From positions 1 through 7,008 of the forward strand of contig WFMP01000143.1 of the NCBI GenBank assembly GCA_015489035.1: a stretch of 7,008 nucleotides of DNA, written 5' to 3'. Made by a program: the position numbers and the translations under genes. The notes under the pieces were generated by a model that worked only from the letters and a program-made list of their open reading frames with translations, made no database searches and had not been told where the DNA came from. The first letter of the stretch is position 1. Each line of letters starts with the position of its first letter. Source of the stretch: Candidatus Altimarinota bacterium. GTDB lineage: Bacteria; Patescibacteriota; Gracilibacteria; Absconditabacterales; Absconditicoccaceae. Shown here in pieces: positions 1 to 6,843 of this stretch.

Positions 1-63
1 TGTTTCATCTTCTATTCAGTTGTAGAAATATTTTTCTAAATCCCAATTATATTTGTATGTCAT
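1..63 (-). CDS. N-terminus of a leftward gene, possibly M3-family oligoendopeptidase (partial)
   Basis: Read leftward from the ATG at 63, the frame stays open for 21 codons to the window edge and begins MTYKYNWDLEKYFYNGIEDE, with one TGA read as glycine. A W-D-L followed by an aromatic residue and an acidic stretch, close to the start codon, resembles the N-terminus of M3B oligoendopeptidases (typically W-D-L-x-x-L-F/Y then D-D/E-P). The zinc site HExxH lies far downstream and is not in the window, so this is only a suggestion. The gene diverges from the TPR-like gene at 196. A TTGAAT-N16-TATAAA promoter sits 33 bases upstream. The start is supported by that promoter position, but no Shine-Dalgarno sequence is seen. 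Confidence 0.4.
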
Positions 64-96
64 CAGTTTTATTTAATTTATTTAAAATGTAGTAGA

Positions 97-124
97 TTTA
101 TAGTTATTTTTTGAGAATATTCAA
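97..124 (-). promoter_or_regulatory. Predicted promoter of the leftward partial gene
   Basis: On the minus strand there is a -35 TTGAAT (119-124), a 16-base spacer and a -10 TATAAA (97-102). The -10 lies 33 bases before the ATG at 63. Such matches arise by chance in AT-rich DNA, but the position suits a divergent gene pair. Confidence 0.45.
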
Positions 125-137
125 AACTTATTATCTA

Positions 138-167
138 TTGACATAAAAAACTAATTTATTATACAAT
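138..167 (+). promoter_or_regulatory. Predicted promoter of the TPR-like gene
   Basis: A perfect -35 TTGACA (138-143) is followed by overlapping -10 candidates: TATACA (160-165, 16-base spacer) or TACAAT (162-167, 18-base spacer). The ATG at 196 lies about 28-30 bases downstream. The consensus -35 makes this the best-looking promoter in the window. It faces the leftward promoter at 97-124. Confidence 0.6.
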
Positions 168-195
168 AACATATTTAATTCATTATATATCTGAT

Positions 196-1485
196 ATGAC
201 TAATACTACATTGAAATCTATGGAATCTCATATATGAAATCCTGAAATGGTTTTATGAGAATTTAATAATATAGAAAAATATCCCTTAAGTGAGAAATTT
301 TTTAATGATATAAAAAAGACTTTATTATATTCTCTGGAAACATTTTCTTATAATGTGGAAAATTCTAATGAATATATTGAAAAATTATTAAATATTACAA
401 AAGATGATAATAAATTTTCTAAATTTACTGAGAAGGAAAAATGAAGATTTTATAGTGTGATTTGAGATAATTATTTTGCTTTATGAAATTTAGATGATAC
501 ATTAAATTTTTATAAAAAAGCTTTGGAAAAATGATTTACAAATATATTTGAAGCTTATGTAAATGTTTTTATTCTAAAAGATATTGTGGATAATCCTGTA
601 AATGTTAATATTTTGATAACATCTATTGAAGCGGATTTAGAACAAATATTGAAGGAATATCCTAATATATTTTCAAATCAAATTAGAGCAGATATAGAGG
701 ATTTGATTTTTGGATGATTAGAATGAATAAAAAATATACATAATCTTTCTGATAGAATATATAATTATGAATTAGAATATGAAAAATTACGACAAAATCT
801 TAATTTGTGAGAAATAAATAAAAAAAGTTTTTCTGAGTGAATAAAGCATATAGTAAAAGATATTCTACTATTACTAGATAAAGAAGAAAATAAAAAAGAA
901 AATAAAGAAGAAAATAAAGAAGAAATAATAATATCCAAAGCTATTAATAACATTTTATTTCAAAAAGATTTTGATTATATGTTTTTTTCTAAAGTTAATT
1001 CTAATCTAATAGAAACATGATTTAATTTAATGGAAATATATTTAGAAAAGTGAAATAAATATAAAGCATTAAAAATATTAAAATTTATGTTTGATTATTG
1101 ATTTGAAAATGCAACTTTTAAAAATAGATGACTTATAATAAAAAAATTAAATTTATTATTAGATGATTTTCCTATTGACTATAATGACATATCAACATAT
1201 TTTAAAAACTTAATTATCCCTGAAAAATATATTGTAGATTATTCTAATATTTTCTTAAAATTATGAAATTTATATCAGGCATTTAATTTATTTATAACAA
1301 TAAGCGAGTTATATCCTAAAGAAACTATATTATGATTAAAAAGTATTTTATTGAATATAATTAATAATCAAGATTTATCTCAAGATGAAACAATAAGATT
1401 ATCTCAATTTATAGAAATGTTGGATAGTAGTGGTACAATTCCTAATGATAAAAGTTTTTATGATTTTGTATGAAATTTTTTATAA
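196..1485 (+). CDS. Helical TPR-like protein of unknown function
   Basis: A 429-residue protein when TGA is read as Gly; 17 of its 19 glycines are TGA codons. I do not recognise a named family. Residues about 85-118 (FYSVIGDNYFALGNLDDTLN, then FYKKALEKG) look like a tetratricopeptide repeat helix pair. A second TPR-like pair with LGNLYQAFNLF lies near residues 355-380. TPRs are protein-interaction scaffolds, so a binding role is likely but the partner is unknown. Residues 229-243 are a KEEN-type repeat encoded by a 12-base tandem repeat. There is no clear signal peptide or membrane segment, so it is probably cytoplasmic. The ATG at 196 was chosen because it follows a good promoter by about 30 bases; the frame is open back to 40, but that part lacks protein-like composition. 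The 3' end overlaps the convergent TatD gene by six bases. Sure of the gene, unsure of the function. Confidence 0.82.
880..924 (+). repeat. 12-base tandem repeat coding for KEEN units
   Basis: There are 3.75 copies of AAAGAAGAAAAT, with one base change in copy 2 (KKEN instead of KEEN). It lies in frame inside the TPR-like gene and encodes a charged linker, probably flexible or a continuous helix. Such repeats often vary in copy number between strains. Confidence 0.85.
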
Positions 1486-2331
1486 ATTATAAAACTTATT
1501 AAAATTCTCTCTAACTTGTTCTTGTAATTTATTTAATGGAATATCTAGTAAATCCGAAATGTATTCATAAACATATTTTACATTTGAAGGTTGGTTTGTT
1601 TCTTTTCTTATGATTTGAGGAGTAAGGTATGGAGCATCAGTTTCAAGAAGTATTTGAGTTAGATTACATTGTTTGATGCTTTTTCTAAGTTCTTCAGCTT
1701 TTTTGTATGTAATATTTCCATCAAATCATAACCAAAGATTAGGAATTTCATTTTGTAATATTTTTATTTCCTCAGGTCCGTAGCCTCGACAATGAAAGTA
1801 TATTTTAATTTGTTTGTAGTTTTTAATAATTTTTAAACTATCTTCAAAAGCATCTCTTGAATGAATTACAATAGGTAAATTGTGTTTTTGAGCAAGTTCT
1901 AATTGTAAAATAAATAATTGTTTTTGTTGTTCTTTAATTTCTTCTATACTTTGTCATTTTTTTATATGTTCAAAATAATGATAATCCATACCACATTCTC
2001 AAATTGCAACAATTTTTTTATTTTTAATTAAATTTTCTAAGCATTCTTTTGTTAAATTTAAGTATTCATTCCAAGAAACTAATTGATTTTCTTTAAATTC
2101 ATATTTTCAATCCTTAAATTTAAAAATTGGTTCTGTTGGATGAAAACCACAAGTTGATAAACAAATATCTGGAAAATCTGATTCTATTTGTAAAGCTCTT
2201 TGTGTTCGTTCATAATCAACTCATACATTTATAAGTTTTTTTCATCAAATATTTTGAAAATTCTCAATATATTTTTTATAATTCTTGAAAAGTTGAGAAG
2301 AGTTTAAGTGAGTATGTGAATCAAAATACAT
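1480..2331 (-). CDS. tatD: TatD-family metal-dependent hydrolase (DNase)
   Basis: A 283-residue, complete protein with the TIM-barrel metallohydrolase signature of the TatD family, whose members act as 3'-5' exonucleases or DNA repair/turnover nucleases in the cytoplasm. The metal ligands are all visible: D-S-H-T-H near the start (His6, His8), GECGMD (Glu112), VIHSRD (His157), FHCRG (His180) and LLETDAPYLTP (Asp232). GFHP at 62-65 is also typical. The family is usually about 255-265 residues; the extra length is mostly a lysine-rich stretch around 71-107. Seven of 12 glycines are TGA, including the invariant Gly111 of the GECGMD motif. The start MYFDSHTHLN fits the family exactly. It diverges from queH and converges on the TPR-like gene, with which it shares the last six bases. 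Chromosomal copies are often bystanders to their neighbours, and no functional link is evident here. Confidence 0.95.
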
Positions 2332-2354
2332 TTATTTAAAATTATATTATAAAA

Positions 2355-2382
2355 TTGAATTAGTGTATAAAATATGTATATT
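2355..2382 (+). promoter_or_regulatory. Predicted promoter of queH
   Basis: TTGAAT (2355-2360), a 16-base spacer and TATATT (2377-2382), 39 bases before the queH ATG in the 90-base gap between divergent genes. It overlaps the candidate tatD promoter, so the two may compete for polymerase. Confidence 0.4.
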
Positions 2383-2396
2383 TAAACTTATTACAA
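2369..2396 (-). promoter_or_regulatory. Weak predicted promoter of tatD
   Basis: On the minus strand there is TTGTAA (2391-2396), a 16-base spacer and TATTTT (2369-2374), 37 bases before the tatD ATG. It overlaps the rightward queH promoter. An alternative is the TATAAT at 2346-2351, which would leave an almost leaderless mRNA. Confidence 0.3.
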
Positions 2397-2421
2397 GTTA
2401 TTTATAAATTTTATTAATATT

Positions 2422-3117
2422 ATGTTTCAAAAATATATTTCCCAAGTTAATTTAGAAAAAAAAGATAAACCAAAACTTTTACTACATATCTGTTGTGGTC
2501 CTGATTTAATTATTCCACTTTTGGATTTGAAAAAATATTTTAAACTTTACTTGTATTGGTACAATCCAAATATTCAGCCATATTCTGAATATGCAAGAAG
2601 GTATAAAGAATATATTAAAATTTTAAAGTTGGAAGAATGAGATTTTGAGATAATATCAGATGAAGAGAATTTCTGAAAGGAAAAAATATCTTTAGTAAAA
2701 GATGATAAAGTTTTAAATAAATACGATAATAATGAATTTTATGATAAATTGTTTGAACATAAAGAAGTAGTTTGAATAAAAAATAATGATTTTGATAAAA
2801 CCATGAAAGATTTTTCACAAATGGAGGAGAAAAATTCTCAAAGATGTGATATTTGTTATTATATGAGATTACTTGAACCGGCAAAAATAGCTCAAAAATA
2901 TAATATAGATTTTTTTACTACAACTTTGTTAATTTCACCTAAAAAATCTGTGGAAAAATTAAATAAATACTGAGAGTTAGTTACTAAAGAAACTTGAGTA
3001 AAATATTTGTCTTTTGATTTTAGAAAGAATAATTGATTTCAAAGAGCATCAGATTATACAAAAGAAAACAATATTTGGAGACAGAATTATTGTGGATGTT
3101 TATGGGCAAAAAAATAA
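2422..3117 (+). CDS. queH: Epoxyqueuosine reductase QueH (DUF208 family)
   Basis: A 231-residue protein once six TGA codons are read as Gly. QueH reduces epoxyqueuosine to queuosine in the wobble position of GUN-anticodon tRNAs, the last step of Q synthesis, and is the non-cobalamin alternative to QueG. The family's metal-binding signature is complete: LLLHICCGPD (Cys24, Cys25, Asp28), RCDICYYMRL (Cys142, Cys145) and QNYCGC (Cys224, Cys226). As I recall, these cysteines and an aspartate hold an iron-sulfur cluster and a nearby metal. The two glycines inside cysteine motifs are GGN codons, while every other glycine is TGA. The region about 90-138 is a lysine/aspartate-rich stretch, probably a lineage expansion. 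No other queuosine gene is in the window. The hairpin at 3126-3148 follows the stop by eight bases. Confidence 0.93.
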
Positions 3118-3125
3118 ATAAAAAA

Positions 3126-3148
3126 AACTTAGGAATTTAACCTAAGTT
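3126..3148 (-). terminator. Intrinsic terminator between convergent genes
   Basis: An inverted repeat AACTTAGG / CCTAAGTT (8-bp stem, 7-base loop) lies between the queH stop (3117) and the zinc-ribbon gene stop (3150). Read leftward, the stem runs straight into seven T residues, a proper rho-independent terminator for the rpmA/zinc-ribbon transcript. Read rightward, the tail is only CTTATTCT, so termination of queH would be weaker. Confidence 0.75.
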
Positions 3149-3149
3149 C

Positions 3150-3578
3150 TTATTCTAGTTCTAGATTTGGAGCTCCACAATATGGACAATAGTCATATCA
3201 TTTATAATATTTTTTTGTACATTCTTTACAATCAGTTGTTAATCAATCTCAACAGTTTGTACAAAACTTGTTATCTTTGTGATTTAATTCTCAACAATCT
3301 GGACATTGTACAGATAATGTATTTATAGATAATCTCCATTCTTTATCATCCAATGACCTATATGGTCTAAATACAAAGTATAACATAAATCATATTCAAG
3401 GAACAGTTCATAACAATATAGCAAATAATTGATATATTAGACTATTTGTACGATGTGATATATCTCTAACAATAAACAATATACTCCATATCCAGAAAAA
3501 TATAAATGGAAATAATAATATGTATCAAATCAAATTTATATTTATTATAGAAGATACTTGATTTATTAAATTATGCAT
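3150..3578 (-). CDS. Two-TM membrane protein with C-terminal double zinc ribbon
   Basis: A 142-residue protein of unknown function; 8 of 9 glycines are TGA. Two hydrophobic helices are visible, about residues 17-37 (ILLFPFIFFWIWSILFIV) and 48-69 (IYQLFAILLGTVPGIGFMLY), joined by a short basic loop. The C-terminal half carries eight cysteines in CxxC pairs: C92/C95 with C106/C109, then C117/C120 with C131/C134. This is the layout of a double zinc ribbon, each ribbon binding one zinc. The ribbons probably face the cytoplasm and mediate protein or nucleic-acid contacts, but no catalytic motif is seen. The gene starts 27 bases after the rpmA stop on the same strand and ends just before the terminator, so it is probably co-transcribed with rpmA. 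There is no Shine-Dalgarno sequence; the start was chosen as the only ATG before the first helix. Confidence 0.85.
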
Positions 3579-3605
3579 TCTTATAAAGAATTTTTACGAA
3601 TAAAA

Positions 3606-3887
3606 TTATTCAGCAGGAACTACATTTACAACAGTTCTTTTATATCTTCTATTATCAAATCTTTGAATACTTTTTTGTGTAAATTTTACAACACCATCTG
3701 TTTTAGCATGTATTGTAAAATCATGTCCCATATAAGTATTTTCTCAAGTAATATATACAGATCATTTTTGTCTTAAGATGATATTACCTGCTTTTGCAAT
3801 TTGTCCACCAAATAATTTAACTCATCTATATTTAGGATTTGAATTTCTAAGATTCTTTGCACTACCTGCGGCTTTCTTATGTGCCAT
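3606..3887 (-). CDS. rpmA: Ribosomal protein bL27
   Basis: A 93-residue, full-length 50S subunit protein. It begins MAHKKAAGSAKN, the usual bL27 N-terminus that reaches the peptidyl-transferase centre, with no Firmicutes-type cleavable extension. The core has YRGVKLFGGQ, KAGNIILRQKG and TDGVVKF. Three of nine glycines are TGA (Gly22, Gly42, Gly48), each at a position where the family normally has Gly; this is the lowest TGA share of any gene here. The C-terminus is basic (KSIQRFDNRRYKR) and slightly extended. The usual partner rplU (bL21) is not upstream; instead a tRNA-Leu and then divergent gyrB are found. A promoter candidate lies at 3933-3960, and the zinc-ribbon gene follows. Confidence 0.98.
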
Positions 3888-3932
3888 TCTGTTTTAAAAT
3901 TTATTAAATAAAATTGATTAATAAGTTGTGTG

Positions 3933-3960
3933 ATAATACTAATTTGTATATTAAAATCAA
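3933..3960 (-). promoter_or_regulatory. Predicted promoter of rpmA
   Basis: On the minus strand there is TTGATT (3955-3960), a 16-base spacer and TATTAT (3933-3938), 45 bases before the rpmA ATG. It lies between the tRNA 3' end and rpmA, so rpmA need not depend on read-through from the tRNA. Nothing else recognisable is present in 3888-4001 except an AT-only palindrome at 3976-3987. Confidence 0.45.
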
Positions 3961-4001
3961 GATTAAATTTCTTTTTTTAATATTAAATTCTTTTAAAAAA
4001 A

Positions 4002-4085
4002 TACCAGGAGAGGGAATCGAACCCTCACAACCAATCAGTTAAGGGATTTTAAGTCCCTCGTGTCTACCAATTCCACCATCCTGGC
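4002..4085 (-). tRNA. tRNA-Leu (anticodon UAA)
   Basis: An 84-base class II tRNA folded by eye. Acceptor GCCAGGA pairs with TCCTGGT, leaving discriminator A. The D arm contains GTGGAATTGGTAGACAC. The anticodon stem AGGGA/TCCCT encloses loop CTTAAAA, giving anticodon TAA. A long variable arm and the T arm GAGGG-TTCGATT-CCCTC follow. The long variable arm, A73 and anticodon together say leucine. CCA is not encoded; seven Ts follow the discriminator and may terminate the transcript. The first acceptor pair is G1-U72, a wobble, which is unusual. It would read UUA, and UUG by wobble; UUA is the main leucine codon in these genes. Confidence 0.97.
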
Positions 4086-4110
4086 ATATTTGTGTTTTCA
4101 TGTTAGACTT

Positions 4111-4138
4111 AATATAATTATTTTTTTAAATATTTCAA
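4111..4138 (-). promoter_or_regulatory. Predicted promoter of tRNA-Leu
   Basis: On the minus strand there is TTGAAA (4133-4138), a 16-base spacer and TATATT (4111-4116), placing a start about 20 bases before the mature 5' end. That leaves a short 5' leader for RNase P. Confidence 0.45.
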
Positions 4139-4146
4139 ATAAATTA

Positions 4147-4174
4147 TTGATTTTCTTAGTTTAATCTTTATAAA
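4147..4174 (+). promoter_or_regulatory. Predicted promoter of the gyrB cluster
   Basis: TTGATT (4147-4152), a 16-base spacer and TATAAA (4169-4174), 35 bases before the gyrB ATG. It is back to back with the tRNA promoter, eight bases apart. Confidence 0.5.
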
Positions 4175-4209
4175 ACTGCTATATTTCTTTATTTTTTTAT
4201 GTTATCTTA

Positions 4210-6156
4210 ATGACAGAGTATTGAGCAGATCAGATTAGAGTTTTAGAAGGATTGGAACCAGTAAGAGAAAGACCTTGAATGTATATTTGATCTACAGATA
4301 CAAGAGGTTTACATCATATGATTTGGGAAATCGTAGATAATTGAGTAGATGAAGCTTTAGCTGGTTTTTGTAATGAAATATCAGTTGTTTTTTCTGAAAA
4401 TGGTTGGGTAACAGTTTATGATAATGGTAGATGAATTCCGACAGATATCCATTCTAAAACTAAAAAATCTACAGTAGAAACTGTTTTTACTGTTTTGCAT
4501 GCTTGATGAAAATTTAATAAAGATGTTTATAAAATTTCTGGTTGATTACATGGTGTTTGAGCATCTGTAGTAAATGCTTTATCTGAAAAACTTATAGTTC
4601 AAGTTCATAGAAATGGTAAAATTCATCAACAAGAATTTGAAAGAGGAAAACCACTTTATGATTTAAAAATTGTTTGAGATACAGACTATACTGGAACTGT
4701 TGTAGCTTTTAAAGCTGATGACACTATTTTTGATACTACGAAATATAGTTGGAGCACTATTCATACAAGACTTATTCAAAATGCTTATTTAACTCCTTGA
4801 GTTACTTTTTCACTTATTCAAGTTGCTGATACAGATGAACCTATTTTAGATACTCATTTAGAATCTCAAGCAAGAATTATTAAATGAAAGAGATTTTTGT
4901 TTACAAATTGAATATTAACTTATTTGAAAAATTTAATTTGAATAAAAAAAACAATTTCAAATTATTTTAGAATAGAAAAAGAATGAAAAAATGTTTATGC
5001 AGATATAGCTTTTGCTTATGTAGGGGAAAGTAATGACAATATAATTTCTTTTGTAAATAATATTCATACTCCAGATGGATGAACTCATTTAAATTGATTT
5101 AAAGCAGGTTTGTTAAATGCTCTTAATGAATATGCAAAAGAAAATAAACTTTTGGATAGAAAAATCTGAGATTTACAACTTGGTGATGTAACTTCTGGTC
5201 TTTATTCAATTATTTCTATAAAAGTTCCAGAACCACAATTTGAATGACAAACAAAATGAAAACTTTGAAATGCATATATTAGAAAAGAAATAGAAAAATT
5301 GGTTTACAATTATGTAAAAGAAATTTTAGATAAAGATGAAGAATTATCAAAAGTAATTATAGAAAGAGTAAAAATAAATGCAAAAGCTCGTATGGCCGCA
5401 AAACTTGCAAGAGAAACAGTTATGAGAAAAAATGCAATGTCTATGGGTGTTTTACCTTGAAAACTTACAGATTGTTCTGCAAAAAAAAGAGAATGAACTG
5501 AAGTATTTATTGTGGAATGAGATTCTGCTGGTGGTAGTGCAAAACAGGCAAGAGATAGTAAATTTCAAGCTATTTTTCCACTTAGAGGTAAAATTTTAAA
5601 TACCGAAAAATCTGCATTAGATAGAATTTTACAAAACAATGAAGTAAAATCTCTTATTATTTGACTAGGTGCTTGATTGAAGGAAGCTTATGATGAAGAA
5701 AAACTTAGATATGATAAAATAATTATAATGACAGATGCCGATGTAGATGGTGCTCATATTAGAACATTATTATTAACTTTTTTCTTTAGATATATGAAAC
5801 CATTGATTGAAAATGGACATATGTTTATTGCTGTTTCTCCACTTTATAAATTTGTTCAAGGTAAAAAAGAAAAATATATTTATCCACCAGAGTATGATAT
5901 GTATGATGCATTAAAAAAATATTGATTTAATGCGGAAAAAACTTCTATTCAAAGATATAAAGGTCTTGGTGAAATGAATCCAGAACAACTTTGGGATACA
6001 ACTATGGATCCTTCTACTAGAAAACTTATGCAAATTACTATTCAAGATGCACAAAAAGCTGATGAGATATTTACAACTTTGATGGGTACTGAAATAGCTC
6101 CAAGAAGAAATTTTATTTTAACACATGCTAAAAATATTAGGAATTTAGATATATAA
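4210..6156 (+). CDS. gyrB: DNA gyrase subunit B
   Basis: A 648-residue, full-length type IIA topoisomerase ATPase subunit; with GyrA it introduces negative supercoils using ATP. The size matches short GyrB proteins (about 640) rather than the 804-residue E. coli form with its insert. GHKL ATPase motifs: EIVDNGVDEA with Glu40 and Asn44 (E. coli Glu42/Asn46), DNGRGIP with Asp71 and Arg74, HAGGKF, SGGLHGVGASVVNAL, and YTGTVVAF. TOPRIM motifs: EGDSAGG (Glu436) and MTDADVDGAHI (Asp509, 511, 513). QRYKGLGEMNPEQLW at 581-595 is GyrB-like. About half the glycines (roughly 27 of 53) are TGA, many at invariant sites such as PGMYIG and EGDSAGG. The start at 4210 gives the usual short N-terminus before IRVLEGLEPVRERPGMYIG; an ATG at 4199 is out of frame. 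It leads a four-gene rightward cluster. Confidence 0.98.
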
Positions 6157-6161
6157 ATAAT

Positions 6162-6362
6162 ATGTTGATGAGACAAATAAATATTACATCAAATTGAATA
6201 GCTATCACAGAAGATGATAGAAAAAAAATAGATTGAATTATAAATCCAACTGGAAAATGTTTACATACAAATAGTAAATTAAGTTCAGATTTTTATGTAA
6301 ATTCTGATGGATTAGTTTTGAAATCTTCTCAATTTTTGTTAGTTTTATTTATGGAAAAATAG
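6162..6362 (+). CDS. Small hypothetical protein between gyrB and spoU
   Basis: A 66-residue frame starting MLMRQINITSNGIAITEDDR and ending SSQFLLVLFMEK before a TAG, the only TAG stop in the window. I do not recognise it. Two of its four glycines are TGA. It begins 5 bases after the gyrB stop and ends 3 bases before the methyltransferase ATG, filling the gap exactly, which argues that it is translated. An ATG at 6168 is an equally possible start. It shares the frame of the downstream methyltransferase, separated by the TAG. There is no membrane segment or metal motif; the last dozen residues are hydrophobic. It could also be a degraded remnant. Confidence 0.5.
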
Positions 6363-6365
6363 TTT

Positions 6366-6821
6366 ATGAAACCAACTATAGCTTTGGAGAATATTAGAAG
6401 TGCATATAATGTTTGAAATATAATTAGGACTGCAGATAGTCTTTGATTTGATGTAATTTTGTTGTGATATAGTCCTTCCCCTTTTGAAAATGAAAAAGTA
6501 ATTAAATCGTCGTTGGGTGCTGAAAATAATGTTAATTTAAAACAATTTTATAATGTAGCCAAAGGACTTGATTTTATAAAACAAAATTATGATACTTTTA
6601 CTTGAGCTGAACTTACTTCAGATGCAGTTTCTATTTATGATTTGAAAGAAAAAATAAAATGAAATGTTTGTATTTTGATGTGAAATGAAGTAAAATGAGT
6701 TAGTATTGAAACAATGGAACAATTGGATATTATTACTTTTATTCCAATGAAAGGAATTAAAGAATCTATGAATGTTTGCGAAGCTGCAAGTATATTTATG
6801 TATGAGATTTTGAGGCCTTAA
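6366..6821 (+). CDS. SpoU/TrmH-family RNA 2'-O-methyltransferase
   Basis: A 151-residue SPOUT-class enzyme that transfers a methyl group from S-adenosylmethionine to a ribose 2'-OH of tRNA or rRNA. All three SpoU motifs are visible. Motif 1 is ENIRSAYNVGNIIRTADSLG (Asn9, Arg11, Asn15, Arg21). Motif 2 is LMGNEVKGVS (Gly106, Asn107, Glu108). Motif 3 is FIPMKGIKESMNVCEAASIF (residues 126-144), which with motif 2 forms the trefoil-knot SAM site. The protein is minimal: it has the catalytic domain only, without the N-terminal L30e-like RNA-binding domain of TrmH-type paralogues, and is close in length to TrmL. The substrate cannot be told from sequence. Seven of 10 glycines are TGA, including Gly17 and Gly106 in the motifs. 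The start right before the first motif is usual for short SpoU proteins. It is probably in the gyrB transcript. Confidence 0.94.
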
Positions 6822-6843
6822 GTTTTATGATTAAATTTTACTA

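Noticed and set aside
40..195. Upstream extension of the TPR-like gene, since the frame is open from 40
   Set aside because: There is no in-frame ATG, the translation does not look like protein, and the stretch contains divergent promoter elements.
765..953. Leftward open frame opposite the TPR-like gene, rich in Ser/Phe/Leu
   Set aside because: It is the mirror of the GAA/AAA/AAT-rich KEEN region, and its composition is an artefact of the purine-rich opposite strand. There is no family resemblance.
2615..2884. Leftward open frame opposite queH
   Set aside because: It is antisense to a convincing queH and has low-complexity Tyr/Leu/Phe composition with no motif.
3573..3776. Rightward open frame opposite rpmA
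   Set aside because: It is antisense to bL27 and shows no recognisable domain; the bL27 reading is unambiguous.
3976..3987. Perfect palindrome TTTAATATTAAA as an operator or terminator
   Set aside because: It is made only of A and T in a region where such palindromes are expected by chance; the stem would be very weak.
4199..4212. ATG at 4199 as the gyrB start
   Set aside because: It is out of frame with gyrB; the ATG at 4210 gives the normal GyrB N-terminus.
4210..6156. gyrB as a pseudogene with many stops, or as several short separate genes
   Set aside because: Every interruption is TGA and falls where GyrB has or tolerates glycine. There are no frameshifts and no in-frame TAA or TAG before the true end.
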